Origin: Uranotaenia lowii
Lineage: Eukaryota > Arthropoda > Insecta > Diptera > Culicidae
DNA: 64,000 bases
Direction: 5' to 3'
NCBI RefSeq assembly: GCF_029784155.1
Contig: NC_073693.1
Span: 352,985,117-353,049,116 of the forward strand
The notes under the pieces are model-generated. The model ran no database searches. It worked only from the letters and a program-made list of their open reading frames with translations, and was not told where the DNA came from. A program made the translations under genes and the position numbers. Positions 1-11,040 of this stretch are shown here, one piece after another. How positions within the stretch are numbered: the first letter of the stretch is position 1; every line of letters starts with the position of its first letter.

Positions 1-474
1 AATACTTACGATAATATCAGGATTGTTTATGCTCAACAATCTACCGAAATTCATGTTTTGAAGAGCAATATTAAGGCTATCATTGTCATAACTTTTGTAA
101 TCCCGATACCAGTATCCCATTGTATTATTTTCACGCGTATACTTCAGAGTGAAGAAAATCATATCGTGTCGAGATATTCCAGGGACAGATATCTGATTGA
201 ATTTGTGAACCGAGTATGGAGAATTAGTCAATAACAAATCAAGCTGTGAACAACCACTGATATGAAGAAACGTAGGTTCCGAACCTATACATTCGAAAGA
301 TAATAATTGTAAGGAGTCACGAAGCCGTTGAATAGGTGCAGTATTTTTCAAAAAGTCTGCATTGAAATCCCCAATAAGAAAAGAATGATCGTAGTTGAGA
401 GCAAAAGATTCGTGATGATTGATAATCAGTTCAGCACAGTCAGTTCGAGGAGGATTATAGTATACATTTGTTCT
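1..474 (-). pseudogene. Non-LTR retrotransposon endonuclease domain fragment
   Basis: Read on the minus strand, this stretch is open from a TGA at 477-475 to the window edge and encodes the second half of an APE-type endonuclease. Visible landmarks are VYYNPP, then LIGDFNADF (the conserved GDFN block), a TF..SG.SQLDLLLTN block that precedes the terminal motif, and SRHDMIFF where LINEs usually have SDHxxI. This endonuclease makes the target nick in CR1/Jockey-type LINEs. The N-terminal half is missing beyond 474, so the copy is 5'-truncated or broken; the reverse transcriptase would lie outside the window. There is no ATG and no other sign of a host gene, apart from a GTAAGT at the very edge that resembles a splice donor. 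The domain call is good; the clade is uncertain. Confidence 0.75.
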
Positions 475-1824
475 TCAATTTATTGTCGCTTTTAAAAAAA
501 TGTTTATATCAAATACAAAATCTTCAATTGATTTTAAACGGCTTACAAATGCAATGTTTTTCTTCGATAATTTTCTCGAAACTTTCAGGTACGAAAGGAA
601 AACATCTTTCAATGTTTTTGTAGAAATCCGAAACCCGAAACCCGAAACCTTTGGAGCTAAAGTGGTATTTAGAAGTGCGAAAATCATCAAATTTGAGATA
701 ATAATGCAAAACGATTCTCCATATCTTAATCGTTATGTGGTTTAATTTTCAGATTTTTAGAATTTTTTTCTATACTTTTTTGATCATACAAAAACTATAA
801 AATTCCAAAAAAATGTATGGGAATCTTAAAAAACGAAAACTTTGGAACGTGTTTTCGCGAAAACAGCTTTGATGCACTTATACCCTTTTGGCTCTGAGGG
901 CCTTATATAATGATTTTCGGAAAGTTTCATGTGCTCAAAAATTGAAAAAAAAAACTTTCTTTAAAAAAATCCGAATTTTATACTTATTAAAGATAAGATA
1001 CGAAGAATTGTTTGGCGTTACTAACTTGAAATTAATTATTTTTTAACTTGTTCACCTACACATACTTTGATTCAATAAAATTCAATAGAATTCATGCTTT
1101 TCCACTAAAATAACAAAATTCTGAATACTTGAACATGACAAAGTTGCTCATTTTTACAAGAACTTTAAACCATTTTGTATAAATTTAATTTAAATTTTGT
1201 ATAATTAGTTGGTTTTTTTAAATATGGGTTCCTCTGAGCCGAAGCGGTATAAGTGCAAAAATAGTCGATTTTGGCGATAGGCGATAATGCAAACGATTTA
1301 TCATATTTTAAACTAAATTTGGTTAGTATTTCAGATTTATAGAATTTTATATATGTTAATACTTTTACGTTCCAAAGAGAAATATAAACTTTCAAAATAT
1401 GTTTGAAAAATGACCAAACTCGACCTTTAAAATGGTCTGCTTTCTTGAAACTAGCTTTTATGCCCTTATACCCCTTTTGCTCCAGAGGCCTCATATTTAT
1501 GTATTGAAACTTGAAAAAAAGTTTGAAATCTTAGATTTAACCCAAATGAAGGTTAACTTCTTATGATACACTGATTGTTTTATAACTAAACAAATAACTT
1601 CATTTTTTTCTTAAATTCTTTTCAAATCGAAAGCATTCATAAAATTTGAGTGAATTTTCAGCCCTGTTCCAAACAAACAAAATTACTACTAATTCTTCAG
1701 AAGTTTATTTATTTTCCGAAAATTTCAACGGATGGTGTCTAAATATTCACAAAATTTGAGCTCCGAAATTCGGCAAAAGGGGTCGGTGAGTGAAAAAGTT
1801 TTGAAAATCACTGATCTAGTTTAA
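475..1824. repeat. AT-rich spacer with a degenerate three-copy repeat
   Basis: No gene is supported here. A motif of about 50 bp occurs three times: near 866-912 and 1454-1500 in direct orientation (shared words CTTATACCC, TTTTG, CTC.GAGG, CCT.ATAT) and near 1227-1262 inverted. This looks like an old dispersed repeat or decayed MITE. A short CCGAAACCCGAAACC run sits near 631-653. Confidence 0.4.
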
Positions 1825-2099
1825 GCTTGCCAGATTATTGCCCAAATATTCAATACTTAATTAGGAAATGGTCCGGTCTTGTCCGGATTTTAAACGTTAA
1901 GTACGATTCATAATATCTGCTGATGGATTTCGATAAAAAAATGTTTCAAATTTTAATTCTTTTGTGATAGTATCTGGGATTTACACAAATTTGCCTGGAT
2001 TTCGTCTCCATAATTTTGAATTGTCATGCCCTGATTTTACCAGGTTTTCAGATAAAATAGCCCGGCTCATATACACGCGGTTAAAATTCTGGCAACCTT
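1825..2099. repeat. GGTTGCCAGA-ended dispersed repeat, copy A
   Basis: The left edge reads CTTGCCAGATTATTGCCC and the right edge is TTCTGGCAACCTTA, so GGTTGCCAGA forms inverted ends. Internal CCGGTCTTGTCCGG and TAGCCCGGCT blocks match the theme of copies at 25430-25719 and 61578-61790. This is a short non-autonomous element of about 275 bp without coding capacity. The superfamily is not resolved because no target duplication is clear. Confidence 0.5.
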
Positions 2100-2962
2100 A
2101 ATCAATTTGATATTGGAGTTTGATTGACTTTTGTGGTGTTTTTGTATGCAGATTTCGATAGATCGTGAGAACCTGAATTGAAACGTTAATAAAAGTAGCT
2201 CTCCCTTGTTAACACTGGAAAAGATCGATCTATCAGTGATCGATTTTCAGCTCCGATTTTTAAGGTGGATCGGTCCTACAACTGTTTTAAATACTGAATC
2301 GATTTTGGAGATCAATCTTTTCCTAAAGATCGAACAATCCTAGTATGATCGAATAGTTTCGAAAACCTGGCTAGCGAACGTTTCGGCAAAATTTCTTATA
2401 AAGGATGGACAAACTAAGTTTCATAACTCTTCAATTAGCATAAGTAAACTCTACAGATAGGAAAGACCTATTTTAAGTTCTGAATGTGTATAAAAACATA
2501 AAAATATAGGTGGCTCAAGATACCCCACAAAATGTGGCCCTCGATTCCCACAAGCTATGATTTGCAAACTGGTTGCGTTTGTGTGACTTATTGATGTTTC
2601 ATCAAAAATTCCTTTTCCACGTGAAAGAACGTGACGGAACAAAGATCATAAGCGTATGAGCACATTTTTGTTGAACTTAAGGTTCCCCATCGCTGCAAAT
2701 AGCGGGTTCTTGTTTAATCATTTAAGTAATTTTTTAAAATTTAGTTTAGCTTGAGCAAACCATTTCTAACATTACTCGTAGTGTGATTATCAAAATTTAA
2801 AAAAACTCTCTTACAGAAAATTTATCAATTTCTGAACATTTTTTTCAGTACTTTGAATTCCCAAGAAATTTTATTCCAACCTTTCTCCGAATCCGATTTC
2901 TTGCTAGCACATATACAAGCGTTCGCCTAACACACATCCTCTCGATAATCAACCATACACCT
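2100..2962. other. No gene seen; GATCGAT-rich stretch
   Basis: AT-rich DNA without a convincing reading frame. Between about 2221 and 2345 there are several GATCGAT/ATCGAT words in both orientations, which could be the remains of a small palindromic element. Confidence 0.3.
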
Positions 2963-3142
2963 TTAACACTGAAAAGCTGCTGCTGCAACTGTGATGAAGG
3001 CCGTGTAAACGACCTTGTTGCTGACTTGCTCGATGGTTCGTCCAGTTCTTCTCCTGATTCTCCTTCCTATTCTCGGGGTTCCGATTCCTCGATGCGTGTC
3101 GACCGCAAACGGTTTTATAAATATGAGAGCTGAGGCATCCCC
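2963..3142 (-). CDS. Candidate terminal exon of a small cationic peptide
   Basis: On the minus strand an acceptor-like TTATGTTATTTCAG ends at 3143. It is followed by an open frame of 59 codons that stops at TAA. The middle is strongly basic (RIGRRIRRRTGR) and the tail is alanine/hydrophobic (TAFITVAAAAF). A basic N-terminal helix followed by a hydrophobic helix is the layout of insect cecropin-like antimicrobial peptides, whose genes also place the mature part in a second exon. I see no upstream exon with a signal peptide and cannot name a family. A chance open frame in this GC-richer stretch is a real alternative. Confidence 0.2.
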   Translation of the reverse strand, partial: GDASALIFIKPFAVDTHRGIGTPRIGRRIRRRTGRTIEQVSNKVVYTAFITVAAAAFQC

Positions 3143-3154
3143 CTGAAATAACAT

Positions 3155-3970
3155 AAATCGGTGCTGACGTTTAGGCGTGTATTTAGAAGGATGCAGCCCG
3201 GGCTTATTTTACGATTTACTGGATTCCACGCGATCCCGCGATGCCAACTAAACATTGCCAGAACCGTAGCTCAAAAAAAAATTACACGTTTAGGTATCTT
3301 CTCATCGTATATATTCCCCGTAAAAGGCGGAATTGGCACCGGGGAGGACCCAGGGCATCCAAACCAAACCAAACGAGAACGGCTGCTGAACCGGTAAGAC
3401 CGGATTTTTGCGCATCGTCGCCGTCGCCAATTGTCTAGCAGCAGCACCTTTACTCTCGGGTCGGATCCCCATTTGTTGCCATCATCATCATCGTGGTTGT
3501 AGAGCTTTTTTTTGCATCATTCTTTGCTCTTCAATCGACGAAATGAAGGGGGCGGACAGGGTCCAGAGGTTCCCTGAGGTAGCGGTCACGCACGAGCCAA
3601 GAACGGACTGGTTGGGTTGTACGGGACGAGTTTGTACCTTGACCGTGATCTGCGCGTCCAGTCCCATTTCGTTCCATCCATCCCGTCCATCCATCCTTGT
3701 GGCAATCCCTTCGGCCCGGCCAAGGTGAAAGATTTGAACCGGATTTGTTGCATACTTTGGCTCGGGATTAGGGAGTGTTGATGTGTTTTTTTCTTGTTTG
3801 TCTTTCTCTCTCTTTCTCTGGCAAGCACCCGGAACTTCGATTAAAGGATGTCAGATGAAAAATTCGGACAATTTATAGAATGGTTATTGGATAAGTCTCT
3901 ACATAATAATACTTTGTCCTCGAATGTTTTCAATCGTAAATTGTAACTTTATTCATGTTAGGTTTGTATA
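3155..3970. other. GC-richer unique stretch without an assignable gene
   Basis: This stretch has higher GC than its surroundings and several overlapping short frames on both strands, none with recognisable domains or splice signals I would defend. Simple CAT/CT runs occur near 3481-3500 and 3800-3820. It may be host intergenic or intronic DNA. Confidence 0.3.
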
Positions 3971-3972
3971 TT

Positions 3973-5180
3973 GCACTAGCTGACCTGGTGTGCTTTGCTA
4001 CACCTTCCAAAAATTATTGAAATTTGTGGTGCCTAGTTATTTAAATTTTCATTTATTTGAACAAAACTTTCAAATAAATTTCAAAATCTTTGAAGTGTTT
4101 TTTCAAAATAAAATTGTAACTTTTTTTATTTTTAAATCTTAATTAATATTTTTTTTAAAACCGTGTTTTTGTCCATTTTAAGACTCTGGATTTCTTTGCT
4201 TCATGAGTTTGGAACTAATGCCAACTAATGCCAAAGGGTCTCAAACTATCACAGAAACATTTTTTTGTAACAAAATAACGTCACGGGACACATATTTTAC
4301 CTGTTCGTTCTCGAATTATTTTACAAATTGTGAGAGTGATCCCTCCACCATACCTAATGGAAGCCCTAATGGATCCCTAATGGAAGGAATGGGTGGGGGG
4401 TCTCATTACATCAGAAAAACATTTCTTGTATGTTGTTATGATGTTGTATGATGTTATATATGGCTCCATTTTCGTTAAGTTCTCGAGTTACTCAAAAATG
4501 GGTCCCTTTCTCCCCACTTTATATCTCCTTTCTGGTAAGAGGAAGGGGTCTCAAACCATCGAAGAAGATTGACCGTAAGCAAATATGCTCCCATGCAAAT
4601 TTGGTTCCATTTTCTCGATTTGTTATCGGAATATTAAAAAAACAATGTATGAGTAACCCTCTTCTCACTTTTTATTGTTTCACTAAATGGAGGGAGGGAT
4701 GTTAAACCACCGAAAAAACTTTTCTTGTGCTCCTTCTCATGCGAAATTTGGTTTCGTTTGCTTTATTAGTTGTCGAGTTATGCTATAAAATTTGTTTCTG
4801 AGACCCTCTTCCAGCCTATCCCCTGCCTGGAAGAGGAGCAAGATCAAACATCATGTGTATTCAAATACACTCCCATGCCAAATTCTGTTCCAATTGCTCT
4901 ATTGTATGATTGTTCCCATGTCATATTTGTTTCCATTTGATAGATAAGTTCTTGATTTAAGCAAAACAATCGTATTGAGCTCCAGTCTTCCTTAACTGTA
5001 TCCCCAATTGAAGGAGAAAGAAGTCTCAAATAAGCAAATAACGAACCAAATGCTTTCCATGCCAGAGTTGTTTTCATTTGCTCGATTAGTTTTCGAGTTA
5101 TGCGAAAAATTCTAAAGGAGCCCCCCTCTCTCCTTCCTATCACCCCACTGCACACTGCACTGGTATAGAACATCAATCTA
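3973..5180. repeat. CTAGCTGACC-headed repeat with ~145-bp tandem units
   Basis: The block opens with CTAGCTGACCTGGTGTGC and continues as about seven diverged units. Each unit has a line like CATGC.AAATTTGGTTCC followed by CTCGAGTTATGC and then a CCC-rich, GGAAGG-containing stretch. Unit starts near 4449, 4594, 4740 and 4875 give a spacing of roughly 135-150 bp. Coding is absent; the short frames in it are not real. Related sequence occurs at 6690-6830 and 54519-54840. Confidence 0.6.
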
Positions 5181-6060
5181 GCGGAACTAAATTAATAGCG
5201 CCCAGGGATGAAAAGATAGACTTTTGATGTCTTCGACAATATTGCATAATTTTATAAGGCGCATACTTGGAATAAAATATAGAGTCGAGGGGTCCAACAA
5301 TAGCAAGATAAAAATGCTAACATTTTTGTCAAGCATTTTAGAGCTTTAGTTTCTTGTACAAAGTTGTTTATCTTAACAAAATACATAACTTTGCTGAACA
5401 AGTCAAAGTTCCACAATTTCATTCTAAGGAGTTACAATGAAATTAAAAATAAAACCTTGAAAAAACAGTTTTTTAAATCTGGATCGTTGTAGGCAAGGCA
5501 AAACCATTTTCAGTCTTCGAAACCAAGTTGAAAAAAGTTAAGATCTACAATCTTTTAGTACATTAAGATGTGTTTTGAAATTGCTGAAGCGCTGTAGAAA
5601 GCATTTAGTGAAATATATTAACGATTTTTAAAGAGAAGTTTATCAAATTGCGCAAATTTTCGCACCATCAGCCAATGTGGATTTTATTTTTGGTGTTAAG
5701 AGGAATCATTACCATATATAAAACTAGCGTGGAACTCGGTGGAACTCGAAGCAATTTTAAGAATCAAAATCTAGTATTTTTTTCCAAATATCACTTTTTT
5801 TAGACACTTTATTAGTTTCTTAGTTTATTTGATGCAATGAACTTGCAGAATTTGAGAATAAGAAATGATTAGATGATTTAACCGGTTTTCCGTTTCGAAT
5901 TTATCAATAGAATTTGTTCTTGTACATCATTATATAAATTATATCTGTAATACGTGAAAGTGATTTAACTCCAAAAGTAAAGTAGCTTTCAGCTTTCAGT
6001 AGCTGGTGGCAGGCCAATTTTCGCTCTATTCAACGAAAAAAACACTTTTGAGATAATAAG
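5181..6060. other. AT-rich, nothing recognised
   Basis: No coding frame, RNA gene or clear repeat structure is visible in this stretch. Confidence 0.3.
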
Positions 6061-6365
6061 TTTTCGTTGGATTACAATTTACAATGGTTTCTCTAAAACG
6101 AGAATATTGGAGAGAATTACCAACACGACCCACCGACGGATAGCCGAAAAATTACACATCAAAATGCGAGAGAATCGAGCGGTAAACATCCAACAGGATA
6201 CCTAAGGTATCTCAAGTGTCTACAACGGTCTGTGGAAAAAGCTACGAGAAAAAGACGACGCGGAAGTCAGGCGGAAAACAGTAGTAGCGTCGACAGTTAG
6301 CGGCAGCAGCAGCAACAACAGTGACTGCGAAAATAAAAATTTGATTGCCCCAGCAGGCGTATAAT
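6061..6365 (+). other. Possible decayed coding remnant
   Basis: One + frame gives a locally protein-like translation: HRRIAEKLHIKMRENRAV, an in-frame TAA at 6202-6204, then WKKLREKDDAEVRRK and a serine/asparagine-rich tail ending at double stops near 6363. Base composition is higher in GC than the flanks, and AGCAGCAGCAACAAC codes the low-complexity part. I cannot name the protein; it could be a dead exon or chance. Confidence 0.15.
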
Positions 6366-6689
6366 AGCTTTAGTGTAAGAAGATATTTTTTTAAAATTTT
6401 TAATTGATAAGTTAATTTTTTTCCGTTAATTAAACAGTTCTGAAGATGGTTGAAAATTTTGAATAAAGTAAACCGAAACGTAAACTAAATGGAAGTTATT
6501 TTAAAATCACCGAGAAAAATCAACCGAAAATCGAGAAGATAAAAGGAACGGTGACCGAAACCCAGTTTATGCAAAGAAAACAATTACCCACAATTTGATG
6601 TACGGAGCTTCTCGATTGAACAACAACGAAAAAAGTTATGCTTATTTGAAGTTGTGACGTGAATTCACTCAGTTCAAACAGAACAGGGT

Positions 6690-6830
6690 AGTTGACTGAC
6701 TACCCTCCCATGTCAAATTTGGTTCCATTAGCTTGATTAGTTCTCCAGTTAAGTAAAAAATTGTAAGGTAGGCCCTCCCTCCTTCCTATCTCTCTACTGG
6801 AAGGAGAAAAAGGTACGAAATATTCTTAGA
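6690..6830. repeat. Isolated unit of the CCATG..AAATTTGGTTCC repeat
   Basis: This single unit has TCAAATTTGGTTCCATTAG, a TTAGTTCTCCAGTTA block and CCTCCCTCCTTCCTATC with CTGGAAGGAG. These are the same landmarks, in the same order, as in the array at 3973-5180. Confidence 0.6.
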
Positions 6831-7243
6831 AAACTAGAATATTAATATTAAATTTTGAAATATTTTCAGAGAAGATAAATGTTACTGAACAAAAACTAGA
6901 ATGCACTTACCCATAGCTTTCTTTCTTATCACTAACCTACATTTTTAACTTGCATGAGAGCATTAAAGTTATTTCCAAGAAATCACGCATTGCGGTTTTC
7001 GTAGGTCAGAGTGTAGAAGTCATGATAAGGATGAAAAACTTAACAAATCATGAGAAATTATTTTTAACTACTGTCTTCAATGAGTTCAGTATGAAAAATT
7101 CAATTTGTCGTAAAATGAAAGAATTTAAAAAATGATAAACTTCAAATTATCAACCTAAATTACCGCATAACTATCTGGTTGACCTTTATTGTTTTTTTGG
7201 TTTTTTTCCTGGGACTATCGGGGAAGAATACCCTTGTAATTGT

Positions 7244-7675
7244 AATTATATTCTTTGTCATTTTTGTCGTTTTTGTCATTTTTGTCATTTTTGTTATTTT
7301 AGTAATTTTTCTCATTTTTTTTCTTCTTAGTCATTTTTGTCATTTTGTCATTTTACCATTTTTGTCATTTTTGTAATTTTTGTAATTTTTGTCATTTTTG
7401 TCATTTTTGAAATTTTTAACATTTTTGTAATTTTTGAAATTTTTGTAGTTTTTGTCATTTGTGTAATTTTTGTAGTTTTGTCGTTTTTTATAATTTTTGT
7501 AATCTTTGTCATTTTTGTCATTATTGTCATTATTGTCATTATTGTCATTATTGTCATTATTGTCATTATTGTCATTTTTGTCATTTTTGTCATTTTTGTC
7601 ATTTTTGTCATTTTTGTCATTTTTTGTAATTTTTGTCATTTTTGTCATTTTTGTCATTTTGTCATTTTTGCCATA
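7244..7675. repeat. TTTTTGTCA 9-bp microsatellite array
   Basis: The run is built almost entirely of TTTTTGTCA, with a purer core of TTATTGTCA units at about 7519-7572. A 9-bp period is a multiple of three, so all frames stay open and give FVI or MTK repeats. These frames are artefacts of the repeat, not genes. Confidence 0.9.
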
Positions 7676-8192
7676 CAGGATGATTTTTTTAAACTACTTT
7701 TAAATGTTATGTGTAATTAAACCGAACTTATCACTTTATTTTGTACTTGAATTCAAATTTGATGGGTACCTCATAAAGTTGACGGACGAGCTTTCTGAAA
7801 AACTATTTCCTAAACCATCTTCAAAGTGGGAAAGAGAGAGAGGGCTATCCAGACGGCAAAAAATTTGCAACCGCAATCACTGTCATTATAATCAACCGTA
7901 CCGTCGCATCGCCGCCATGCCATGTGTACGATGTTCCAATCTATTATGATCATCATTAAAGCACCAGCATTATTCCTGTTTGGCGTCTTGACCATCAACA
8001 TAATCATTATCATCATCATCTTCTTCTTCTCCTTCTGCGGGGGCTTCATTTCGCCTCATCGCGGCGAAAGTCATCGTCGTCGTCGCCAGATGTTTGCTCT
8101 CGTTGTTGTTGTTATCATTACGTTTGTGATGCGTCGTCTCTCGTAGTACAGCTATGTATTTGATGGACTTCTCCTCACTTCAAGAGGATTGC
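7676..8192. other. Unique stretch with trinucleotide runs before a gap
   Basis: Contains short ATC, CTT and CGT runs (about 7995-8080) and GC above the local mean. No gene can be supported, and the assembly gap truncates it on the right. Confidence 0.3.
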
Positions 8193-8692
8193 NNNNNNNN
8201 NNNNNNNNNNNNNNNNNNNNNNNNNNNNNNNNNNNNNNNNNNNNNNNNNNNNNNNNNNNNNNNNNNNNNNNNNNNNNNNNNNNNNNNNNNNNNNNNNNNN
8301 NNNNNNNNNNNNNNNNNNNNNNNNNNNNNNNNNNNNNNNNNNNNNNNNNNNNNNNNNNNNNNNNNNNNNNNNNNNNNNNNNNNNNNNNNNNNNNNNNNNN
8401 NNNNNNNNNNNNNNNNNNNNNNNNNNNNNNNNNNNNNNNNNNNNNNNNNNNNNNNNNNNNNNNNNNNNNNNNNNNNNNNNNNNNNNNNNNNNNNNNNNNN
8501 NNNNNNNNNNNNNNNNNNNNNNNNNNNNNNNNNNNNNNNNNNNNNNNNNNNNNNNNNNNNNNNNNNNNNNNNNNNNNNNNNNNNNNNNNNNNNNNNNNNN
8601 NNNNNNNNNNNNNNNNNNNNNNNNNNNNNNNNNNNNNNNNNNNNNNNNNNNNNNNNNNNNNNNNNNNNNNNNNNNNNNNNNNNNNNNNNNNN
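8193..8692. other. Assembly gap (500 N)
   Basis: Exactly 500 undetermined bases, a conventional placeholder length. It sits at the entry of a low-complexity AT array, a likely reason for the assembly break. Confidence 0.99.
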
Positions 8693-10070
8693 TAACAAAA
8701 TTGACAAATTTTACTAAACTGTTGAAAAAAAATTACAAAATATGCAAATTGACAAAATTGAGAAAAATAACAAAGTAGACAGAATTGATTCAATTGAAAA
8801 AATACAAAAATTACAAAATCGATAGAATAGATACACCACACACAGATACACACATCTGACAATCGACAAACGATCAAATTGATAAAATTTGCTAAATTGA
8901 ACCAATTGACAAATTGACCAAATTTATAAAAAATAAATTTGACAAAATGACAAAATTAAAAAAAAACAGACAAATTTCTTAAAAATTGAAAAATTTTGCA
9001 AAATTTTCATCACTGACCAAATTGATGAAATCGACAAATTTGAATATATTTGAAAAAATTAACAAAATTGACAAAATTTTAAAAAAATTTACATAATTGA
9101 CGAAACTAAAAAATGGCCTAAATTGACTAAATTGACATAATTGACAAATTGACAAATTGACAAAATTTATTTAAAAAAATCAAAATTTACAAAATTGACA
9201 TTTTTTCCAAAATTCACAAAATTGCTTAAATTGCCTAAGTTGACATATTTGCAAAATTTATTTAAAAAAAAAACATAATGGACAAAAGTGACAATTTTTT
9301 CAAAATTCAAAAAATTACAAAATTGGCATCATTGACAGAATTTAAAAATTTGACATAATTGAGTTCGTTGACAAAATTTTTTAAAATGTTTAAATTGAAA
9401 AAAAAATAAAATAAAAAACTTACAAAACCGTTAAAAAAGATGAACCAGATGAATGTTGAAAAAAAAACACATTTCTTAAAATTTGAAAATTTTGAAAAAT
9501 TTTCATCATTGACCAAATTGATAATATTTGAAAAAAAAAATTTAAAAAAAAGTAACATAATTGACGAAGCCTAAAAAATTTACGAAATTGGAAAAATTGA
9601 CAAAATTGTCTGTATTGACAAAATTTATTTAAAAAAATCAAATTGACAAAATCGACATTTTTTTTCTAAATTTACAAAATTCCCTTAACCCATTCGAGAC
9701 GGAGGCTTTTTCACGACATTCGAACTCATAGTACTTTACTGTTAGATAACTTTTATGTCGTTTGATTTTCATCTAAACCATTTCCCAATACATTTCGCCT
9801 AACATTTGATGATTCCATGGGTATAAGAATATTATTTTTCCGAATTTAAAAATCTGACAAAATTGACATCATTGACAGAATTTAAAAATTTGACGTAATT
9901 GAGTTCATTGATCAAGTTTACTAAAATGATCAAATTGAAGAAAAAATACAAAACCGAGAAATTTGAAATACTTGAAAAATTAACACGATTGACAAAATTG
10001 ACAAAATTTTTAATATTGACGAATTGATTGTCTAACCCCCAAATTTATGCTTATCCTATGCCACAAAAAA
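8693..10070. repeat. Degenerate AAATTGACA array, interrupted
   Basis: Long degenerate array of 8-10-bp units around AAATTGACA / ACAAAATTG. A different, less repetitive segment interrupts it at about 9687-9838 (begins TTAACCCATTCGAGACGG), probably an inserted dispersed repeat. The unit resembles those at 7244-7675 and 16600-17290. Confidence 0.8.
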
Positions 10071-10124
10071 AATATTTAAAAAAAAACTACAAAACAAATA
10101 AAACTGCTAAAGTTGAAAAAATTG

Positions 10125-10300
10125 TGGCCTTCCTATAGCTCAGTCGACAACGTTCATGTCGTCCAAGCTAAGAGTTGTGATTTCAAGACCAAGAGTAAAC
10201 CTCGATCCACCAACTAAATGGTTAATAAAAACTTCTTATGACATAAAAAAGTTAAAACGACTTGAATCGAAGTCAAAAAAAAGAAGAAGAAAAAAATCAT
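10125..10300 (+). mobile_element. tRNA-derived SINE
   Basis: A box A-like TATAGCTCAGTCGAC at 10134-10148 is followed about 30 bp later by a box B-like GATTTCAAGACC (10179-10190), the internal RNA polymerase III promoter of tRNAs. The segment does not fold into an intact tRNA and runs into an unrelated body with an A-rich AAAAAAAAGAAGAAG end near 10275-10292. That is the layout of a tRNA-derived SINE, copied in trans by a LINE. Confidence 0.6.
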
Positions 10301-11040
10301 AAAGTTCTTCATTCTTTCATTCATTCATTCTTTTCTTATTTTTAATTTATTTGAAATATTCGGTATTCGAGCATGATTTCTTCAAGTTCATAGTTTTTAC
10401 CTATAAATTGAGAGAAAATTAAGAAAAAAATGGTAATTATCTTTCTATTTGAGAAAAGTTTATTTCTCAACCCCAAACCCATTCACTTCTCTCCATACAG
10501 TTCAGTTTTAAATTGGCAAGATCCGACAAATCTTCAAAATAAAATCCAAACTGATGTTCAATTCATCGCAGTGTATATTCCAGACAGTCCAATATCTCGA
10601 TAAGTGTAGAAGCGTGTTTTCAAAGATAAGCAACTTGTCCACTTGAACGTGTTTAAGGTATGAATTGAAAGTTGAGTGGATGAAAAACAGCCCTGAATCA
10701 GAAGTCGCAGAAACATTACCAACATTAAAAAGTCAACATTTAAACTTTAAAGAAAACTAAACCCGATTGTCTCTGAAAGAAACAAAATATTTAAAAGTCT
10801 TGCATGACATAGCCTAACCACAGGCGTTTAAAACGACGCAAATGCTAAGTACTTTTGGTTAATGATTGAAAGAAAAACATTATTTTTCATTTAATTCATC
10901 TGAATTCTTTCGAATGATCCTTCATATGGCTCTTAAAGAGCTATTTTACATCGCAAAACCCAAAGCATGTAGGAATTACTTGAGAAAAAATCATTAAATT
11001 AATCGTAATTTTGAAGATTTGTACGTAATTGTAAACTAGT
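10301..11040. other. Nothing recognised
   Basis: AT-rich DNA without coding or repeat signals apart from a short TTCATTCATTCATTC run near 10313-10330. Confidence 0.3.

Noticed and set aside
7337..7720. 127-codon frame made of FVI repeats, and its antisense MTK/NDK frames
   Set aside because: Pure by-product of a 9-bp microsatellite, whose period keeps every frame open.
8152..8877. Long open frames across the N runs (also at 24673-25508 and 41401-42079)
   Set aside because: They consist of undetermined codons in assembly gaps and carry no information.
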